From: Treponema sp.
GTDB taxonomy: Bacteria; Spirochaetota; Spirochaetia; Treponematales; Breznakiellaceae
DNA length: 6,045 nucleotides
Direction: 5' to 3'
Assembly (NCBI GenBank): GCA_031278755.1
Contig: JAITJV010000225.1
Coordinates: forward strand, 1-6,045
This document shows, piece by piece, positions 6,045 to 6,045 of this stretch (positions are counted from its first letter, which is position 1; each line of letters begins with the position of its first letter). Both the position numbers and the translations under genes were made by a program. The notes below the pieces were generated by a model, which was not told where the DNA came from, made no database searches, and saw nothing but the letters and a program-made list of their open reading frames with translations.

Positions 6045-6045
6045 A

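Overview
The window looks like chromosomal DNA of a spirochaete, most likely a gut-type Treponema relative. This is inferred from the gene set: a Treponema/Borrelia-style M18 aminopeptidase and GluRS, a secreted outer-membrane barrel, and a class III cyclase joined to a TPR-like tail. Base composition is moderately GC-rich. No taxon-specific marker such as an rRNA is present, so this stays an inference. Coding density is high, there is no IS element, CRISPR array, tRNA or rRNA that I can see, and no intergenic gap exceeds about 160 bases.

Layout. (1) 1-1440, minus: an M18 zinc aminopeptidase, complete at its N-terminus and open at the left edge, lacking only its last few residues. (2) 1441-1490: a 50-base divergent gap holding the aminopeptidase's Shine-Dalgarno and a good sigma70-type promoter for gltX. 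The -10 box lies so close to the gltX ATG that the mRNA is probably leaderless. (3) 1491-2963, plus: gltX, glutamyl-tRNA synthetase, complete. (4) 2964-3000: a short convergent gap with small competing hairpins. (5) 3001-3936, minus: an exported beta-barrel-like outer-membrane protein of unknown function. (6) 3937-4091: its leader and promoter, a terminator-like hairpin, and a 14-bp palindromic tandem repeat that runs into the end of the next gene. (7) 4092-4832, minus: a sirtuin NAD+-dependent protein deacylase very like the Thermotoga Sir2. (8) 4842-6026, minus: a class III adenylate cyclase with the Lys/Thr substrate pair of class IIIb, an N-terminal hydrophobic stretch, an acidic linker and a TPR-like tail. 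(9) 6024-6044: a 7-bp perfect inverted repeat plus T-run at the right edge, overlapping the apparent cyclase start.

How the genes work together. The cyclase and sirtuin are nine bases apart, and the sirtuin's ribosome-binding site overlaps the cyclase stop codon, so they are almost certainly one translationally coupled operon. This puts cAMP synthesis and NAD+-dependent deacylation under shared control. The barrel protein appears to have its own promoter downstream of that operon. The aminopeptidase and gltX are housekeeping genes read divergently.

I found no convincing new defence or mobile system. The most interesting points are the cyclase-sirtuin coupling, the overlapped terminator/promoter before the barrel gene, the probable leaderless gltX mRNA, and the unresolved N-terminus of the cyclase at the right edge.
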